A DNA stretch of 64,000 nucleotides from Bolinopsis microptera (lineage: Eukaryota; Ctenophora; Tentaculata; Lobata; Bolinopsidae): contig NC_087077.1 in NCBI RefSeq assembly GCF_026151205.1, positions 8,609,983 through 8,673,982 on the forward strand, read 5' to 3'. The notes below the pieces were generated by a model. The model ran no database searches. It saw nothing but the letters and a program-made list of their open reading frames with translations, and had not been told where the DNA came from. A program made the position numbers and the translations under genes. Shown in pieces: positions 63,231 to 64,000 of the stretch. Position 1 is the stretch's first letter; each line of letters starts with the position of its first letter.

Positions 63231-64000
63231 TTAATACTTTCATACAAAATAATTTGAAGCTTTATAATGATGCAGTTTTACGAAGATTTCAAGCCTTATG
63301 TTGTGTGTTTCCCTTCGTTTCCAAAAATCATTATAGCCTTGTACTTGAATTAATTCATTAATCTTCTACTTAATACAGTGATTCCAAATAGGATAATAAG
63401 TTTCATCCAAAACAGCTGAAAATCTCCAAATGGAACCTATTTTGTATTTCAAATGCAGACTATTCATTCAGAGATACAGATTTTTAGATTTTGCTGTCTT
63501 TGAGAGCCATGCTCTACAGCCACGAACAGTGCTGTGATTTCATTTCCTTATTGCTTTTTCTCTCCAGTTCAAGTTGAGGGCCTTAGCATTTAGCAACATC
63601 CTATTATATATCATAGGACACACATCAGTACTCTTCTATAAAGACTTCATACTAGCTATTGATATTTGACCGTTTCAGGTCCAGCAGCCAAATCCCTAGA
63701 CCGGTGCTAGGTTCCTAGTCGTATGTGATTATGTCAGTGCAGTGTGTAATAATATATCAATAAACCTTCCTATGATTCCTATATGATACTTTTGAACTTT
63801 GAAGTGTTTTCTGGTGGTTTATTGTTAATCGTAGTTTGGTATAACTATGTATCAATAAATATCCCTATACTATGATTACTATATGACATAATTATAAAGT
63901 GATAGAATAGATTTGTTTTTTGAGATTATTTAGCTGTTTGTTGCTGAATGTTTTCACCTCACCCTTTAGATTCTTAGAACCGCTCTGACATGGTTATTTA
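63231..64000. other. LINE 5' side or flank, no gene seen
   Basis: Contains two diverged copies of a block with TATCAATAAA...CCTATGATTCCTATATGATA (about 63755 and 63850). It may be LINE 5' UTR or unrelated flank. Confidence 0.35.

Overview
This is a stretch of an animal nuclear genome, AT-rich and heavily invaded by mobile elements. The evidence is two multi-exon genes with GT-AG introns whose reading phases agree at every junction, an 8-kb intron with another gene nested in it, several LINE clades, a Penelope-like fragment with a decayed hammerhead motif, and MULE transposons with FLYWCH fingers. The mix of elements suits an invertebrate, perhaps cnidarian-like, but I cannot name the species.

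1-11.1 kb: three different non-LTR retrotransposon fragments (an R2-like end on the minus strand, a 5'-truncated CR1/L2-like copy, a 5'-truncated RTE-like copy) lie among five tandem copies of a small secreted cysteine-bearing protein gene. Only the copy at 7005-7403 is intact. 11.1-23.9 kb: the 3' half of a TOM1-family gene (GAT domain, NPF and clathrin-box motifs, acidic LLAL tail), eight exons on the plus strand with the VHS part outside the window. Its GAT exon has an acceptor-like 44-bp unit amplified 27 times upstream and its donor site triplicated in 45-bp units downstream. The last intron holds, on the opposite strand, a 1715-residue single-exon gene for a putative type I membrane protein made almost wholly of acidic six-residue repeats.

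25.3-32.5 kb: a deleted MULE with 9-bp target duplication and a nest of foldback repeats carrying twin GC-rich hairpins. 33.3-47.8 kb: a minus-strand eight-exon gene whose fifth exon is split by a 12,240-bp foldback element (34501-46740) with near-identical termini and a 4-bp TGAG duplication. Without the element all exon phases agree and give 331 residues. The element's arms carry further insertions (a MULE, a 373-bp insert with 13-bp duplication, short hAT-like pieces, an old retroelement scrap).

47.8-56 kb: uncharacterised DNA, a 318-bp tandem duplication, a MITE, and a MULE-in-MULE nest, each with its own target duplication. 56.1-63.2 kb: a nearly complete minus-strand CR1/L2-like LINE with a long ORF1 ending in a decayed SGNH-esterase-like domain, overlapping ORF2 by the bases ATGGATAG. 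ORF2 has two frameshifts, both at homopolymer runs.

The genes do not form a shared pathway. The common theme is host genes being reshaped by repeats: splice sites amplified, an intron hosting a minisatellite gene, and an exon opened by a foldback element.
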